Assembly (NCBI RefSeq): GCF_000143415.4
Contig: NW_003314267.1
Coordinates: 2,260,932-2,324,931, forward strand
DNA length: 64,000 nucleotides
Direction: 5' to 3'
Source: Selaginella moellendorffii
Lineage: Eukaryota > Streptophyta > Lycopodiopsida > Selaginellales > Selaginellaceae
The first letter of the stretch is position 1. Each line of letters opens with the position of its first letter. Positions 34,568 through 45,827 of this stretch are shown piece after piece. A model generated the notes under the pieces. It ran no database searches. It saw only the letters and a list, made by a program, of their open reading frames with translations, and was not told the origin of the DNA. The position numbers and the translations under genes were made by a program.

Positions 34568-37514
34568 TTAGCTTCTTGATACTGGAGCTTCCATAAATCT
34601 CCTGCGGCTTCTTGCTGGAGCTGCTGATCTCGACGACAATGGCTGGGACGAACAAACACTGTTTCGCTGTTGTGGAGTTGCCGGAGTCATCTTCACGGGC
34701 TCTACTCTATTGCTGACGGTAGTGCTGCTCGAGATCACGGAACTTTGCTCCACAGCTGCTAGAACAGGTGTAGATAGCACTGGCTGATAGTCTCCACCAA
34801 ATGGATTAGTTCCACCACGTCCCAAGTTGCTCATTGTTCCATGGCTTTCACCGCCAGATCTTCCCAACGCCTTCGCTGCTGTGCTTGCCTTGGTGGTGGT
34901 GGTGGTGACAGGAGCTCGGGCCTCGTTTTGCCGCTGCTTCCACACGTTCACTGCGTCGTTGATCTTCTTCTTTCCCAGGTTTTTCCCAGCAGCCAGACGC
35001 ATGTCTTTCTCTCGTTCTTTTGCCTTCTTCATGGCAGCCTGTGCTGCAAGAGCAGCAGCAGCCACGGACTCCGCTAGACTCGGCTGCTTCTTTTCGTCAC
35101 CAGCGTCTTCTTTGTCCTCGTCTTTCAAAGTACTAGCGTTTTCTGGAGCAGTAGCAGTATCAGCACCAGCAGCAGTAGCTTGAGTGCTTTCGTTGGCGTT
35201 TTCGTCGACATACGGCTGGTACTCCTGGGTTTCATGGTCGTAACTGTACCACGCACCATCCTTTCCACTGTAGTAGAGCCCTGTGTTGATTCATTTTGTA
35301 AGTTCTAAGAAAATTCAAAAACACGTGAAGGCAATCACGAACCTCGAGTTGCATCGTAGTACATCCCTGATGCTGCATCGTGATAGTAACCTGACGCCTC
35401 GTCCCAAACGAAACCGGTCTCTGGTGTTGCAGCACTATCGCCAATCTGATCATCTTGCTGTTGCGGGTTATACTCTTTCGGAGCCCAAGCGTACTGTCAT
35501 TTATATCCGCGTGAGAACACATCTACGTAAAACATAACAATTGCTTACTTGTTGAGGGAATGCTGCGGCCTCAATTGCAGAGGCAGCTATGCCACTTGCC
35601 AGAGCAGAGTATCCATTTAAGCTTTTGGCATATGATACTCTTAGAATCTGGCTGTTTCTCTCCAAAACACATCCGTTTGTAGCGTTCATGGCCCTTGTAG
35701 AATCATCAATCTGAACACAGCATCCAGCTTATAAACAACACATAAACTTCAACATGAAAGAAATACTCACCGAGTGAAATGAAACAAAAGCGTATCCCCG
35801 AGAGAGCTGAGTATGCCTATCCCTGACTATCCGAACTTCCTGCTCGAAATAACAAGTAAATTTCTGCACTAACAAAAATGTAAATTCGATCATACTTTCA
35901 GTGACGCGTGCTTGGAAAACTCGTTGCTGAGTATTTCCTCGTCGATGCTATTGTCTAAGCCCCGGACAAGCAAGACTTGGCTCGGACCTGGAAAACTCCA
36001 CGTTAGTTTATGCTACAGAGAGAAACCCAGAAACTAACCAGGATCTGAAAACTTCCTTCCGGCGCTGATCGGAACCTCCGCCAGTGGTGCATCCTCCGCA
36101 CGCTTTTCGTTGCACTGTTAACACATCCGAAAACAACGGGGTAAAGAATCAGAAACGTATCATCTTACCTGAAAGCATAATACACGGCGTGCAAAATTTG
36201 CACATCCACACAAAGTACATATCCAGTCATTAACTTCTCGGCCCGGTTGTCTTGCGCCAGGAAGTCCCCCAGGTCCAGCAGTTGGCTTGCTACTGTCACG
36301 ATTTGCGGTGAAAAAGCTGCCATAAACATCCATGTGCAAAGTCATACCTGTATTCAAAGCAGAGCTTGCGGCCATCCAAAACCATGCCTTCATCCCAAGC
36401 CTCAGCCATCATCGTCTGTGCAGCTTCCTGCAATAACCTTACTCGCTCTCAGCATCGGAGATGAACATTTCTAATAGTTCCAAACAAAGTTCTTACCACG
36501 GACGGAAAATCTACGAAGGCAAAACCACGAGAAACGCCAGAAATTCGCTCTTTGATCACTCGAACGTGCTTCAAGGGGCCCCAGATGGCCTACATTCAAC
36601 AGAATAAGCATACAAAGAAATTAAGAAACTTAAAAGTCGTCATTCTTACGAAGGCCTCGTAAAGATCGTGCTCCCCGGTTTTTTGTGAAAGTCCCTTGAC
36701 AACAATCGTAGCTGAAGGAGCCTGGCAACATTTACAAACAAGTTAAAAACAGGAAATCATGTCGAGTTCACTCACAACTGCAGGAAAATCGTATCGGCCT
36801 CTGTCGTTGAGCTGTTTCTTTGAATCGTACTGCAAGTTTCCGTGTTCCTCGTACGCTGTATCTCGTCCGTAGCCGTTCCAGGAAGAACTTGAGTTGCTCT
36901 TGTCGTCATAGCCAGAAAAAACCACGCGATCACGTCCTCGATCACGAGCTGGGCTTCGGTCCCTGTTCCTGCTTCGGCTCCTACTCCTACTCCTGCTTCT
37001 ACTTCTCTCTCGGTCTCGATGCCAGTCTCTACCTCGACGATACCTCTCGCGCTCAAACTGACCGCCACCCCTTGGATGCTCTTCAGTTCCATGCGTCGAG
37101 TACTTGTCCTCGTAAGACGACCACTTCGAAGAGCCTCGTCTTCCATAGTCTTGGGCAGAGGCCCAAGAGCCCCCATACTCGTTTTGGTGGTAGAATGCCG
37201 CTCCTTCATAGCCGACATCATCATCCGCAGTATAACTCAATCTACGAACAAAACAAAGAGAAACACTTAAGAAACTGGAAGAAAAAAGAGGTAGAGAGCT
37301 CTCGATCGACTTACCGGTCACTTTGCTCGTAGCGAAGCCCATAGCCCTCCACAGCCTGTATAACGAAGAAGATTGAGTCAGGATCGCATTCGTTATGGAA
37401 CTAGAGCATAAAGTCATGATTTTTAGTGTCGCGAGGCGGCGGCTGCCGGGCTATCACTGAGAGAAGAAGAATTTAACGGTGTCATACGCTGCTAGAGTAA
37501 CGCCCAGTGTCCAT
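34568..37514 (-). CDS. SUA: Splicing factor SUA (SUPPRESSOR OF ABI3-5), RBM5/RBM10-like
   Basis: Many exons; exon 1 is 37514-37488 (MDTGRYSSS) and exon 2 is 37355-37315 (AVEGYGLRYEQSD), matching the plant SUA start MDPGRY...ALEGYG. An Arg/Ser-repeat region (RSRSRSRSRSRNRDRS) precedes RRM1 (ATIVVKGLSQKTGEHDLYEA; RGFAFVDF), a RanBP2-type zinc finger (DWICTLCGCANFARRVLC), RRM2 (VLLVRGLDNSIDEEIL; RGYAFVSF) and an OCRE domain (FVWDEASGYYHDAASGMYYD). The tail has SLAESVAAAALAAQAAMKK and ends RRRFMEAP. The protein should act with the spliceosome; Arabidopsis SUA controls ABI3 cryptic intron removal. I see no G-patch motif in the last exons, unlike RBM5. The ends agree with SUA. Confidence 0.88.
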
Positions 37515-38524
37515 TCTCACTTGAGCTGCTGCATTGGCCAAATGATCCCCGGCAAGAAGAAGAAACAAGAAAGAATTTCGCAGCGCAGACACTAGCAGAA
37601 ATCTATCTGCAAACGAGGCGACACAGCGCAGTGAGGATCCAAGCTAGAGGAAGAAGCCGCATGAGCCCTAGCTACTGACCTCGATCCCACACGCCCTAAA
37701 ATCTCTGAGGTCACAGGGTCGATTCCAGCCCCTTGCAAATATCGATAGATTCCGGGTTCGATTCTCAGGGCCCGCGCCTTTTTACCCCTTTTTGTGTTAA
37801 GAGCCCTATTTCGTTTTGTCTGGAGCGGCAGCGATTTGCCCTGTTGCGGTCGATCGGCGCGGCGCGGATTGGTCGAAGATAGATCTCGCAGCAGCGATCG
37901 CGCGCGCGCCCTGCTCTGGTCTGGAATCTGGATCGAAAATAGAATAGAATAGATTTCGATTTTAATAGGGGGTTGCCGGGTCGAGATCATCCAGGACAGG
38001 GAGTAAGCCAGCGCGGCTTGTCGCTGCTTGTTTGCCGTTTCTTCTTCGTGCCTGTGTGTCACCCTCCTCGCGCGAGAGAAGTCCCATCCTCCAGTCCATC
38101 CGTCCGTCCATAGTCTTGTTTTTCTCGTGTTCTCTCCTTTTTGCGTTCTCCACCATCCATTTCTCACGAGATACGTGCCACACGCTAGGCTTCTGCTTCA
38201 AAATCCCCTTTCTTCCTCCCTGGAATCCACTCTTTCAACTCCTCAGTTGCCACTCTAGATCCTTGGGTTGAATTTTCTCTCGTTGTTCTTCTTTCCTTTT
38301 CTTTGCTTTGATCTTTGCTTTGTGTGTTCCTCCTCTAATAAGTGTGCATGTCTGGAGTTTGTGTATGCCTGAGGTTGCTTTCGCCTCATCTCGGTTACTT
38401 CGTTTTTCTGTTCTTTATATTTCCCTTCAAGTATCTCTTTTGCTCCCTGGATCCATCCTCATTATCACAACCCAGTAGTAGTAAACACCATAAAAATTGA
38501 ATTCTCGGCTTTCTTCTACACGCA
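37515..38524. other. Divergent intergenic region (SUA / polyamine oxidase)
   Basis: About 1 kb between divergent start codons. Probably contains both 5' UTRs, with pyrimidine-rich sequence from 38030 to 38460. Short ORFs here are not convincing. Confidence 0.5.
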
Positions 38525-40786
38525 ATGGCACCCACGATGTTATCATCCAGTAAGAATTACTTTGTTTCCACCTCTTTGTTGCTAATTCCTCTCTCTTTCC
38601 TCAGATGATTCATCGTCATCTTCTCCTACTGTTCTCGTTGTAGGGGCTGGGATCTCCGGCTTGGCAGCTGCAAGAATGCTTCACAAAGCAGCGTTCAAGG
38701 TGGGAATCCTTGTCTCTTTTGTTCTTCACTTATTCATTTTGTTCATTTGATTTTGTAGGTGACGGTACTCGAGTCAAGAGATCGAATTGGAGGTCGGATC
38801 TATACAGACTTTTCTTTCGGATTTCCTGTTGATATGGGTGCCTCATGGTAGTTTATGAAAAGAGCAAATCTTTTAAGGAAAGAAACGAGACGATCTTGTC
38901 CTTCTGTGCAGGCTACATGGAGTTTGCCAAGACAACCCCTTGGCTTCCTTGATAGGACGTTTGAGGCTGCCTCTTTACCGAACAAGTGGGGACGACTCTG
39001 TCCTCTATGACCACGACCTTGAAAGGCAAGCAAATTTGTTTTTGATAGGCGTCATCTAGGTGGTAGGAACACTCGAAATCTAGGAGTGTGTGAGTGTGCA
39101 CAAAGTAGCTACTTTTACTCTCTAGCTGCATGGGAAAGGACAGAGCATTCTGTTTTTTCTTATGTTGAGTTCTTGGGAGCTCTGGGTTAATATAGTTGCT
39201 CCAGGTTTCTATCAAGAATCAGGCTTGCAGGCTCTGGCATCAGCGACTATGACTGAGATTTATCTTCCAGAGGTGATGTGATTTCAGGGAAATTTCATTC
39301 GTTAGCTCGAGTTCGTCTAGTTGCCGCAGATAGTTGTGGTTCTATGGTATTTCTAACTCGTTCCATGATGTTGCAGCTATGCTCTCTTCGACACGGCAGG
39401 GAACCAGATTCCACCGCAGCTGGTGACTAGAATGGGCGAAGTTTTCGAGGCCTTGCTTGAAGAAGTATCTTACTGTTTCTTAGAAAGCATAGCGTTAAAC
39501 TCCTTTGGTTCTTTTCGTGCAGACTAAGAAAGTTCGTGAGGAGTTTGCACAAGATATGTCGCTGAAGCAGGCCTTCTCGATCATACTTAAAAGACGTCCA
39601 GACCTGAGGTACGAGCTTTCCTACTCCGACTTAGCACTAAATATCCCTGTTTCAGACAAGAAGGCCTGGGACACCGAGTTTTACAGTGGTACTTATGTAG
39701 ACTGGAAGGATGGTTTGCTGCTGACGCAGATAAAATCTCCCTCCAGAACTGGGATGAGGTGAGACATGACCAATTCTCTTCCCCGTGACTCAGATCCTTT
39801 CGTGTGCAGGAAGAATTACTTGAAGGTGGCCACGGCCTCATGGTCAAAGGTTATTGGCCTGTCGTTTTCTCTTTGGCCGAAGGACTCGATATAAAATTGA
39901 ATCACAGGTAACACGCGCAAGAACGCGATAGTCCACGACTGATGAGTTTTTCTTTTTTTCTTTGCATTTTGTCTGTCCAGAGTAACAAAAATAAGTCGAC
40001 ATCCGAAAGGTGTCCGCGTTGCTGTAGAAAATGGAAAGGTTTTCAACGCAGACGCGATCGTTGTTGCTGCTCCTCTCGGAGTGCTCCAAGCCAAGATCAT
40101 AAACTTTGAGCCTCAACTCCCGGACTGGAAAGTAAAAGCCATCAATGAACTGGGTGTCGGAAACGAGAACAAGATCGCCATGCTCTTCGACAACGTTTTC
40201 TGGCCCAACGTCGAGTTCCTGGGCGTGGTCGCTTCCACCACGTACGAGTGCAGCTACTTCCTCAACTTGCACAAAGCCACAGGACACCCGGTTCTCGTCT
40301 ACATGCCCGCTGGAAATCTCGCCAACGATCTGGAGAAGCTGAGTGAATCAGCCGCCAAGAATTACGCGTTCTCGCAGCTCAAGAAGATCCTGCCAAACGC
40401 TTCCTTGCCGGTAAGTTCTTCGTTGTTCTTGGTCTCTAGTTTGGAGCTAAAAAACTCTTTTCTTCTTCTTGCAGACCAAGTGCTTGGTGTCTCACTGGGG
40501 ATCCGACGTAAACTCCCTCGGCTGCTACAGCTATGACGCCGTGGGTGTCTCTCACGGCGCCTACGATCGACTGCGCGCTCCAGTGGACAATCTCGTGTTC
40601 TTCGCTGGAGAGGCGACGAGCAGCAGCTTTCCAGGGACCGTCCACGGCGCGTTTGCCACTGGAGTTCTCGCCGCCGCCGAGTGCCGCAAGACCATCGAGG
40701 AGCGATGCAAAGATCTGGAGCTCTTCCAGCCGGCCATGGCGGAAGAAATCGAGCTCGCCATCCCGCTCCAAATCTCTCGCCTGTGA
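38525..40786 (+). CDS. PAO: FAD-dependent polyamine oxidase, peroxisomal PAO2/3/4 type
   Basis: About ten exons encoding roughly 480 residues. An FAD dinucleotide-binding motif near the start ([17 protein letters not shown] ... [12 protein letters not shown]) is followed by [78 protein letters not shown] and the C-terminal [18 protein letters not shown]. These match Arabidopsis PAO2-4, which back-convert spermine to spermidine and putrescine with H2O2 release. The protein ends SRL, a canonical PTS1 peroxisomal signal. One intron (39026-39376, about 350 bp) is unusually long and uses a GC donor (AAAG, GCAAGC). It lies 163 bp upstream of ERD2. Confidence 0.93.
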
Positions 40787-40949
40787 AGTCATGGATTAAA
40801 TGAATGCCCTAAAATTTAAATCTATACATTTTTTTCCAGTAGCTTGCTAGTGGAGTAGGGTTTCTAGGCGCGATCGATCGAGAGCGTGGAGGGTTTCTAA
40901 GCCGCGATCGATCAGAGCGTGGAGTGGCCGATCAATCGGAGCAGCAGCG

Positions 40950-42009
40950 ATGAATATCTTCCGGCTCTGCGGCGACATGACCCATCTCCTCAGCGTCGTG
41001 GTGCTGCTGCTCAAGATCCACACCATCAAGTCTTGCGCCGGTAAGGGAAGAGAGAAAATTTTCTTCGATTCTTTTGATTTCGTGCTGCTTAGAAATCTTT
41101 GCGCAGGGATTTCTCTCAAGACGCAGGAGCTCTATGCCCTCGTCTTTGCGACGCGCTACTTGGATATTTTCACGCACCATGTCTCGCTCTATAACACGGT
41201 GATGAAAATAATTTTTCTCGGAACCTCTTTCACGATCGTGTGGTACATGAGGCATCACAAGGTCGTGCGCCAGACTTACGACAAGGAGCAGGACACTTTC
41301 AAGCATTACATGCTGATCATTCCATGCTTTGCTCTCGCGCTCCTGATCAAGACCAAATTCACTCCACTGGAGGTAGGTTATACTTGGCACCGACCTCTTT
41401 TTCTTTGGTAGATGATCTTTCTTCTTTCCTTTTCCTTTTTCCTCTTTTTCTTATTCTTTCCTTTTGGTATGATATCATCTAAGTTTTTCGAATATGGCAG
41501 GTTTTGTGGACGTTTTCTATCTACCTGGAGGCTGTGGCGATCTTTCCTCAGTTGGTGTTGTTACAGCGAACCAAAAACATCGACAACCTCACCGGGAACT
41601 ATGTCTTTTTGCTTGGGTACGCTTCACAAACTTGCTTTCGTTTCATGCTTTTGATTTCATTTCAGGGCATATCGAGGGCTGTATCTGTTGAATTGGATCG
41701 TTCGATATTTCACTGAAAAGGGCTACAGGCAATGGATAAGTATGACATTTTTGTTTATATCACAACTTACCAAGGATTTTAAATTCATTTCTTCTCCGTT
41801 TTTTCCCGTGTGCAGCATGGATATCTGGAATTGTACAGACCGCGCTGTATGCGGACTTCTTTTACTATTACATCAAGTGGTACGGAATCCCAATCCAAGT
41901 TTTTTTTTTCCAATCCTTTTTTTTTTTTTTTTTGAGTGTGTGTGCTGATCCTTATTCTGTTTTGCGTTGCAGCTGGAGGAACAACGAGAAGCTTCATCTT
42001 CCTTCTTGA
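40950..42009 (+). CDS. ERD2: ER lumen protein-retaining receptor (KDEL receptor)
   Basis: About six exons (exon 1 is 40950-41040) giving a protein of about 215 residues with seven hydrophobic segments. Family signatures are plain: MNIFRLCGDMTHLLSV at the start, TIKSCAGISLKTQELYALVF, TRYLDIFT, YNTVMKIIF, EAVAIFPQLVLLQ, NIDNLTGNYVFLLG, YRGLYLLNW and the end NNEKLHLPS. The receptor binds HDEL/KDEL proteins in the Golgi and returns them to the ER in COPI vesicles. No changes at conserved positions were noticed. A telo-box-like GTAGGGTTT motif lies about 95 bp upstream of the ATG. Confidence 0.95.
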
Positions 42010-42118
42010 ACGTAGATTCTTGTATCTAAGCAGAGAGAGGAAGAGCGGCGAAGAACGCTCTACTGGAATGTGAGTCTTTGCTTGAGCAAATTTTCTTCTT
42101 TATCTCTTCACATTGGAG

Positions 42119-42627
42119 TTATATCACACATCTTACAAGTCGATCAAGCTTCTCCTTGCTTGGAACTTTCATCCCTCTGCAGCTCGAAGCTCCTCGTTCT
42201 CCAGCCCCAAGAGAGTGACTGTAAAAGCCGAGTTTGGCAGAGGGACAATTGGCGGCACCACTTGTCGAGTATCCTCGACCTCGATTCCGGCCTGCGATTC
42301 TTATCATACACTGGAGATCCTACAAAAAGGAATACCGACCTTCTTGGCGAGCTTCTTGAGGAGCTCCCGCTCCTTTTTCTGCGTCAACAAGCACCAAATG
42401 TAAGTAAATTTGCCTATCCAAGCCACTGAAATTCTCTCTTTTGCTCTCAGGAAGAAGAAACGAACCCAGAAGTACATGTTTTCCAGGGAGTGCTCGCGCT
42501 CCGACATATGATCCTTGGTCATGTCGAGAGCATACGGCGATGGAAGGTAGGCCATCTTCCTCGCGAGTAGCAAACGACACCACAGCGGCGGCAGGGTGGT
42601 AGCAGCACAACGCATCGCCATCGCCAT
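42119..42627 (-). CDS. Small protein, possibly mitochondrial ATPase inhibitor (IF1)-like
   Basis: Tentative gene. Exon 1 (42627-42466) starts MAMAMRCAATTLPPLW, a possible organelle presequence, and ends SEREHSLENMYFW. Exon 2 (42378-42340) reads KKERELLKKLAKK. Joined in phase, EHSLENMYFWKKERELL recalls the plant IF1 motif with AENVYIKKMERERLEKL. The 3' end is unclear: a third exon beginning at a TAG acceptor could stop at 42119 or in another frame. Alternatives are a lineage-specific small protein or a chance open frame. Confidence is low because the family match is short and from memory. Confidence 0.35.
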
Positions 42628-42927
42628 TGGAAAAGAGCGGCGGCACAAGTAGCTGTGAGTTTCTTCTAGATGGTTTCTAGAAAAGTAAACAGTGTTTTTC
42701 TATATCTATCCAGTCGCTGTGGAAGAAGACGACTGCGCACCACGAGTCACGCCTGGATTAGCATAAAGCAGAACAAAATCAGTAGTAATGACTGTCAAAT
42801 CCCGCCAGGTTGTGTAAGATTTGCAGCTGCCATTTTACTGGAATGGTTATCTGATTAGCTAGCTTGTTTACAAGACTCCTCTTCAAATTTAGACTGGAAA
42901 CTTTTTAATTGTTTTAGGGTTAGGCCT

Positions 42928-43540
42928 ATTCGAGAAGGTGGCTACGGAGGAGGAGGTGGCAGCAGTGGAGGAGGAGGTGGCAGCAGTGGAGAAGGAGGAG
43001 TCTGTTTCTTGGCCTAGAGATTATGAGGTGTGTTAGCTCAGTTTCCACATTATCTCTACACACCAATTGACATTTGTTTTGCAATGTGTTACTTGCTTCA
43101 CTTTGTGTTTCTTGTTCTGGTGTATTAGGATGTGGCATGCCAAGAAGTAAAGTTTAATGGTGGGAGAGCATCTGCTGCATCACTCTGGGCCTGTGCTATA
43201 AGGGAACACTACCTCATCACTGCGCCAACCGGTGGTAGAAATTGGATACCGGAAAATGATTCTGATGGGTATTTGGTTCGGGACTTTTGCCAATACATCC
43301 AAGGATTCAAAGGAGCATTGCAAGTGTCTTCTGTCGCTGGAATTCGCAAGAAACAGATGGAAAGGATCAAGGAGGCTGAGCGAAATATAATTGGCAATCG
43401 AGGAGCGAATGAAAATGCAGCAGAAGAGCTTGTGGTGGCCGAAACAAGGTAATATTTTACTAAATTTTAATAGTAAAATTAAAATTTTATTTTTTCTCAG
43501 CAAAAAGAAAAGTAAAACCTTTAAGAAAAAGAAGAAATAA
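42928..43540 (+). CDS. Unrecognised small gene (partial start)
   Basis: Three exon-like blocks join in phase: a repetitive acidic block (EEEVAAVEEEVAAVEKEE) to 43027, a block from 43130 (DVACQEVKFNGGRASAASLW ... RKKQMERIKEAERN) to a GTAATA donor near 43449, and a lysine-rich end (SKKKSKTFKKKKK) with TAA near 43540. No start codon is visible in the first block in this frame, so the 5' end is unknown. I do not recognise the family. The basic tail could be a nuclear localisation signal. Confidence 0.4.
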
Positions 43541-43689
43541 GATCAGAGAGTATTTGTTGGTAAGTCTATAACTGTATACTTGTTTTGCTAATATGTTGTT
43601 ATGTAGTGAGACGCAAATTACAAGTTTCAGATTATATTAAAAATAAAATTTCGATTAATAAAAGTTAATGATATAATGTGTTTTTTGGG

Positions 43690-44700
43690 TGTTTTTTTTT
43701 CTCTGTTTTGATCAGTTTTTTGCTCAGGTGTTGGTTGCGGGTAAATTCAAATTTTGGCTCTTGAGCACAGGAAGGATCACGGACTTAAAAACCATGAAGT
43801 ACAACTTTGATCAGGTTCAGAGTTCCCTATACGCTTTGAGCGAGTTCAAGTATTTTTATTTTACTGTTTTTGTTCTGCGGGCAATTTTCTGGTTTGAGAG
43901 GGGTCATGCAAGGGACGTGCTGTTCTTGGCCACAACCAAAGGTGACCGCAAGAAGCATGATGAGTTCGACATGGACGACGAGAAAGCATGGGGGCAAGTC
44001 CAAGTCATTTTCAAAGACGTTGGAATCGACACAGTCGTTTTGGTCATATCTCGCCTCTACCTGTTGCACAACACGGGCATAACCGAGAATGCGACTTCAA
44101 CGCTTGTACCTCAGGGATACTACCATGTTATCGTCAAGTCTTTTGAATCACAGCTCGAAAACATTCACTGGTTATAGTTCAGTTTCTTGTCTTTTTTGCT
44201 GATATTTCCCTTGTGCCATTTGATGCCATGATCGATGAGGACAACAAATATTTGATCGAGAGGTATGCTGTAGCAACTATTTCCTCGTTAAGGCTCTTGA
44301 AGCATTGTGACAAACAAGTCCTGCAACAGCAGCAGCAACGGCAATCGCGTTCGCTCCACCAGAGATCTATACTATGCCAAGGGGTCGAATCCCTTCTAAA
44401 GAGTGCCAACGCACACAGCCTTGATCCGAGAGGGTGATGCAACAAAGGATTTTGTGCTCCCGAGAGTCCACTCAGGTGCGCATGGAGAAGATATACAGAA
44501 ATCTGGTCCAAGGAATGGATATTGCGAGAGCTCTCAGGGAGACTGCTGTGGAGATGATCAAGGCCAATGATGGTAAGCCGGAAGCTTTACGACGTGAGCC
44601 ACTGGGCAGCTTTCATGGTCTCTGGGAGTCCCTTCACGATACTGCCAGGACTTATAAGGTCGCCAGTAGTGTGTTCCAGGTGATTGGAGTGGCTCCATAT
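43690..44700 (+). pseudogene. Decayed CHAT-domain (caspase/separase-fold) gene
   Basis: Pieces in several frames line up with a CHAT protein: FKFWLLSTGRITDLK (first open block, to 44177), VPFDAMIDEDNKYLIERY and ISSLRLLKHC near 44213-44310, then REGDATKDFVLPRVHSG near 44420-44470, and MEKIYRNLVQGMDIARALRE near 44480-44540. Stops and frame changes separate them, and the block with the catalytic Cys is not found. CHAT proteins are peptidase-fold proteins, often with TPR repeats. This copy looks non-functional unless unrecognised introns rescue it. Confidence 0.5.
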
Positions 44701-45141
44701 GGCATACTCTTCACCATGGCATTGCAGATTAGCTGTGGTTTACTTTAAAAAAGTTTTTCCTGATTTTGGTTTACTGCAGGATTGAAATTCAAAGTTCACA
44801 AATGGATTTTGAAAAAGTTTTGCAAAGGTTATATAAATGATTTCGAAACTCTCAAATGAATATCATCCTTAGATGGATGGGCAAACCAAACATGTAAATC
44901 ATAATTGATCATGCAGTGAATGGTAATGCTCTCAACCGATAAGAGAAAGCTAGAACTGAGAGAAACGTTATATCATCCTCTGTCTCCCATCAAGCTCATC
45001 ACGGTTGGAGTCTCCTTGTTGCAGCCAAGAGCACAGGAGATTCTTGGTGGCTATGGAGTCGAAAAAGTTGACAAAGCAGAGAGCTGCGAATGAAACAGAG
45101 CAAGCATAATAATATAGTACAAACATAATTAACATGGGAGA

Positions 45142-45827
45142 TTACTTTTCCATCACAATCTCCCAAGTGTTTCCAGACTTCCTCTTGATAACAGCCACCT
45201 TTAACTCCTTCTGGCTATTATTATATGCTTCTATGATAAGAGCGTTGGCAGGTCGGGGGTTTTGGCCGAGCGGAGCAACCACACATGAAAAGACTGACTT
45301 TTCCCACTGGATGGCAAAATTCTGGTACTTAGTGTTGGGATCTTCTTTAGGGAACTTCACAAAGGGCCCATTACTTTGACTGTCAAGCCTCCATCCATCC
45401 TTGTAGAAGCCATCTTTCTTCTTGAACGGACCAAGTAGAGTTCTCTGATAGAATAACAATGGCAACAATGTAATATAGGAAATCCTTATATACCTGTGGA
45501 AGCCTGGTGTCATCTAGGATATCATCGTGCCAATACTCCAGCAAATGCTGGATGTCCTTCTTGTCCTTTGTAGTCCCTTCTGTAATAGACCCTCCTGCAA
45601 TACAGAAACATATCTATGAATGAAAACAGTCCAAAAAATCTCATGGTGTTGTGAGATCATGTATAAATGAATGAACGAAACAGACCTTTTAGCCCCACTG
45701 CTTGCACATATTGATCTAAACGCACAAACGAAATTATGAGCTTATTCAGCAAGTTCAAAAGCTATCACTCACCAGCGCCTTCATCTTGCAGCTTTGCATT
45801 GTCAATAGAGACCGTAGACTGCGCCAT
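45142..45827 (-). CDS. Uncharacterised small protein
   Basis: Four exons join in phase: start MAQSTVSIDNAKLQDEGA at 45827, then DQYVQAVGLK, then GSITEGTTKDKKDIQHLLEY, and a last exon with GPFKKKDGFYKDGWRLD and AIQWEKSVFSCVVAPLGQ, ending VMEK at 45142. There is no signal peptide or membrane segment. The last exon looks like a compact beta-rich domain, but I cannot name a family. Intron borders are normal GT-AG and sizes fit the rest of the genome, which supports a real gene. It stands alone at the edge of a long AT-rich region. Confidence 0.55.

Noticed and set aside
37670-37795. Two GGGTTCGATTC-like words resembling tRNA B boxes
   Set aside because: No matching T-stem or acceptor stem and no good A box; a tRNA or tRNA-derived SINE is not supported.
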